Assembly: GCF_902859895.1 (NCBI RefSeq)
Contig: NZ_CADIKM010000035.1
Coordinates: 1 to 45,895 of the forward strand
Direction: 5' to 3'
Source of the DNA: Pararobbsia alpina
Lineage (GTDB): Bacteria > Pseudomonadota > Gammaproteobacteria > Burkholderiales > Burkholderiaceae
Length of the DNA: 45,895 nucleotides
Below the pieces are notes generated by a model, which searched no databases, was not told the origin of the DNA, and worked only from the letters and a program-made list of their open reading frames with translations. A program made the translations under genes and the position numbers. Position 1 is the first letter of the stretch. The number at the start of each line of letters is the position of its first letter. Shown one piece after another: positions 45,391-45,895 of the stretch.

Positions 45391-45895
45391 TCAGTCCGCC
45401 ATTCGGATAAGCGCCGCTCCGCTATTTCTGATGAGCGTTACGCTGCATCCCGTAGGCACATCGTTGAAACGGATCGACATGCCATGCATGCCGGCCACGG
45501 CGTGCGTCAGGCTCAGTCCGAGGCCGTTGCCAGGCGTGTGACGGCTGGCCTCGCTCCGATAGAAGCGGCGCAACACCGCCTGTCGCTCCTCCGGTGCGAT
45601 TCCCGGGCCGTCGTCAGCGATCGTGATGCCGAAACCCGTAGCATCGTGGAACACATGCACTGACACGTGACCTGCATCCGGCGCGAACTTGATGGCGTTT
45701 TCCACCAGGTTTGCGAGCGCTTCGAACAGCAGATTGCGGTCGCCGTGCACTTCGATCGCGCCGGGCGCAGTGCGTCGATAGTCGAATACGATGCCTTTTT
45801 CTTCCGCAGTCGGCTCATAGAACTCGATGACGTCGTCGGCGACCGCGACGAGATCGACCGTCACGAAGTTGCCTCGCCGCGCATTGCTCTCGATT
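45391..45895 (-). CDS. Sensor histidine kinase, C-terminal part (runs off window)
   Basis: At least 167 residues are visible; the frame is open to the window edge, so the 5' part is missing. It is an HATPase_c domain: N-box LANLVENAIKFAPDAG, G1 ADDGPGIAPEE, F-box LRRFYRSEASRHTPG and G2 GNGLGLSLTHAVAG. The region around it is typical of an OmpR-family two-component partner. The end (LIRMAD, stop at 45391) touches the IS remnant, so the last few codons may be altered by insertion or deletion. No response regulator is visible. Confidence 0.88.
   Translation of the reverse strand, partial: IESNARRGNFVTVDLVAVADDVIEFYEPTAEEKGIVFDYRRTAPGAIEVHGDRNLLFEALANLVENAIKFAPDAGHVSVHVFHDATGFGITIADDGPGIAPEERQAVLRRFYRSEASRHTPGNGLGLSLTHAVAGMHGMSIRFNDVPTGCSVTLIRNSGAALIRMAD

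Overview
The window looks like a piece of a high-GC betaproteobacterial genome, most likely Burkholderiaceae (Paraburkholderia, Caballeronia or Burkholderia). The clues are a DUF4148 periplasmic protein, a gram-negative trimeric porin, a MASE4 sensor kinase, an ISNCY-type transposase remnant, an RpoD-like sigma factor with the betaproteobacterial layout, and C/G-rich third codon positions. No rRNA, tRNA, CRISPR array, integrase or phage module was found. It reads as an accessory chromosomal or chromid region of metabolic, transport and signalling operons. Everything here was read by eye, with no database search.

Layout. (1) 1-9106: a small DUF4148 protein, an orphan MASE4 histidine kinase, fdhD, and a four-gene efflux operon (FUSC, DUF1656, HlyD, NodT-type outer-membrane lipoprotein). 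A conserved box of about 68 bp with identical internal spacing lies upstream of the DUF4148 gene, fdhD and the efflux operon, so these three units are probably co-regulated. (2) 9107-9814: an ISNCY transposase fragment and a 42-residue entericidin-like lipoprotein. (3) 9815-15480, minus strand: a GAF/AAA+/Fis sigma-54 activator followed by osmC-like, acyl-CoA-dehydrogenase-like, rubredoxin-FAD reductase and cyanase genes. A near-consensus -24/-12 promoter lies ahead of the osmC-like gene and a triple 9-bp repeat lies upstream of it. This is the best candidate for an undescribed pathway. (4) 15700-18111: a CueR-like operator, a DUF305 protein, a small secreted protein and an MbfA/VIT1-type iron exporter.

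(5) 18520-25211: a hypothetical protein, a divergent MBL hydrolase/LysR pair, an iron/polyamine-type ABC transporter whose binding-protein gene seems reduced to a C-terminal fragment, and a DAHP synthase. (6) 25345-34801: a paralogous RpoD, a membrane diguanylate cyclase, a TPR-glycosyltransferase-like protein, a porin and an EntS-like exporter. (7) 35601-42174: a sulfur-scavenging type operon made of one NtaA/DszA-like flavin monooxygenase, two tandem SfnB-like flavoproteins and a RbsA/RbsC-type ABC transporter with no binding protein. (8) 42226-45895: a VOC protein, a large membrane-anchored alpha/beta hydrolase, an IS transposase 3' remnant, and a sensor kinase that runs off the end of the window.

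How the parts fit. The first block resembles a stress or efflux response to an aromatic or weak acid, with a shared promoter element. The sigma-54 block would express an oxidative flavoprotein system whose product may be cyanate, removed by cyanase to ammonia and CO2. The sulfur block would import and oxidatively desulfurise an organosulfur compound. Regulators sit beside their likely targets in the sigma-54 and MBL/LysR loci. The MASE4 kinase has no partner response regulator here.
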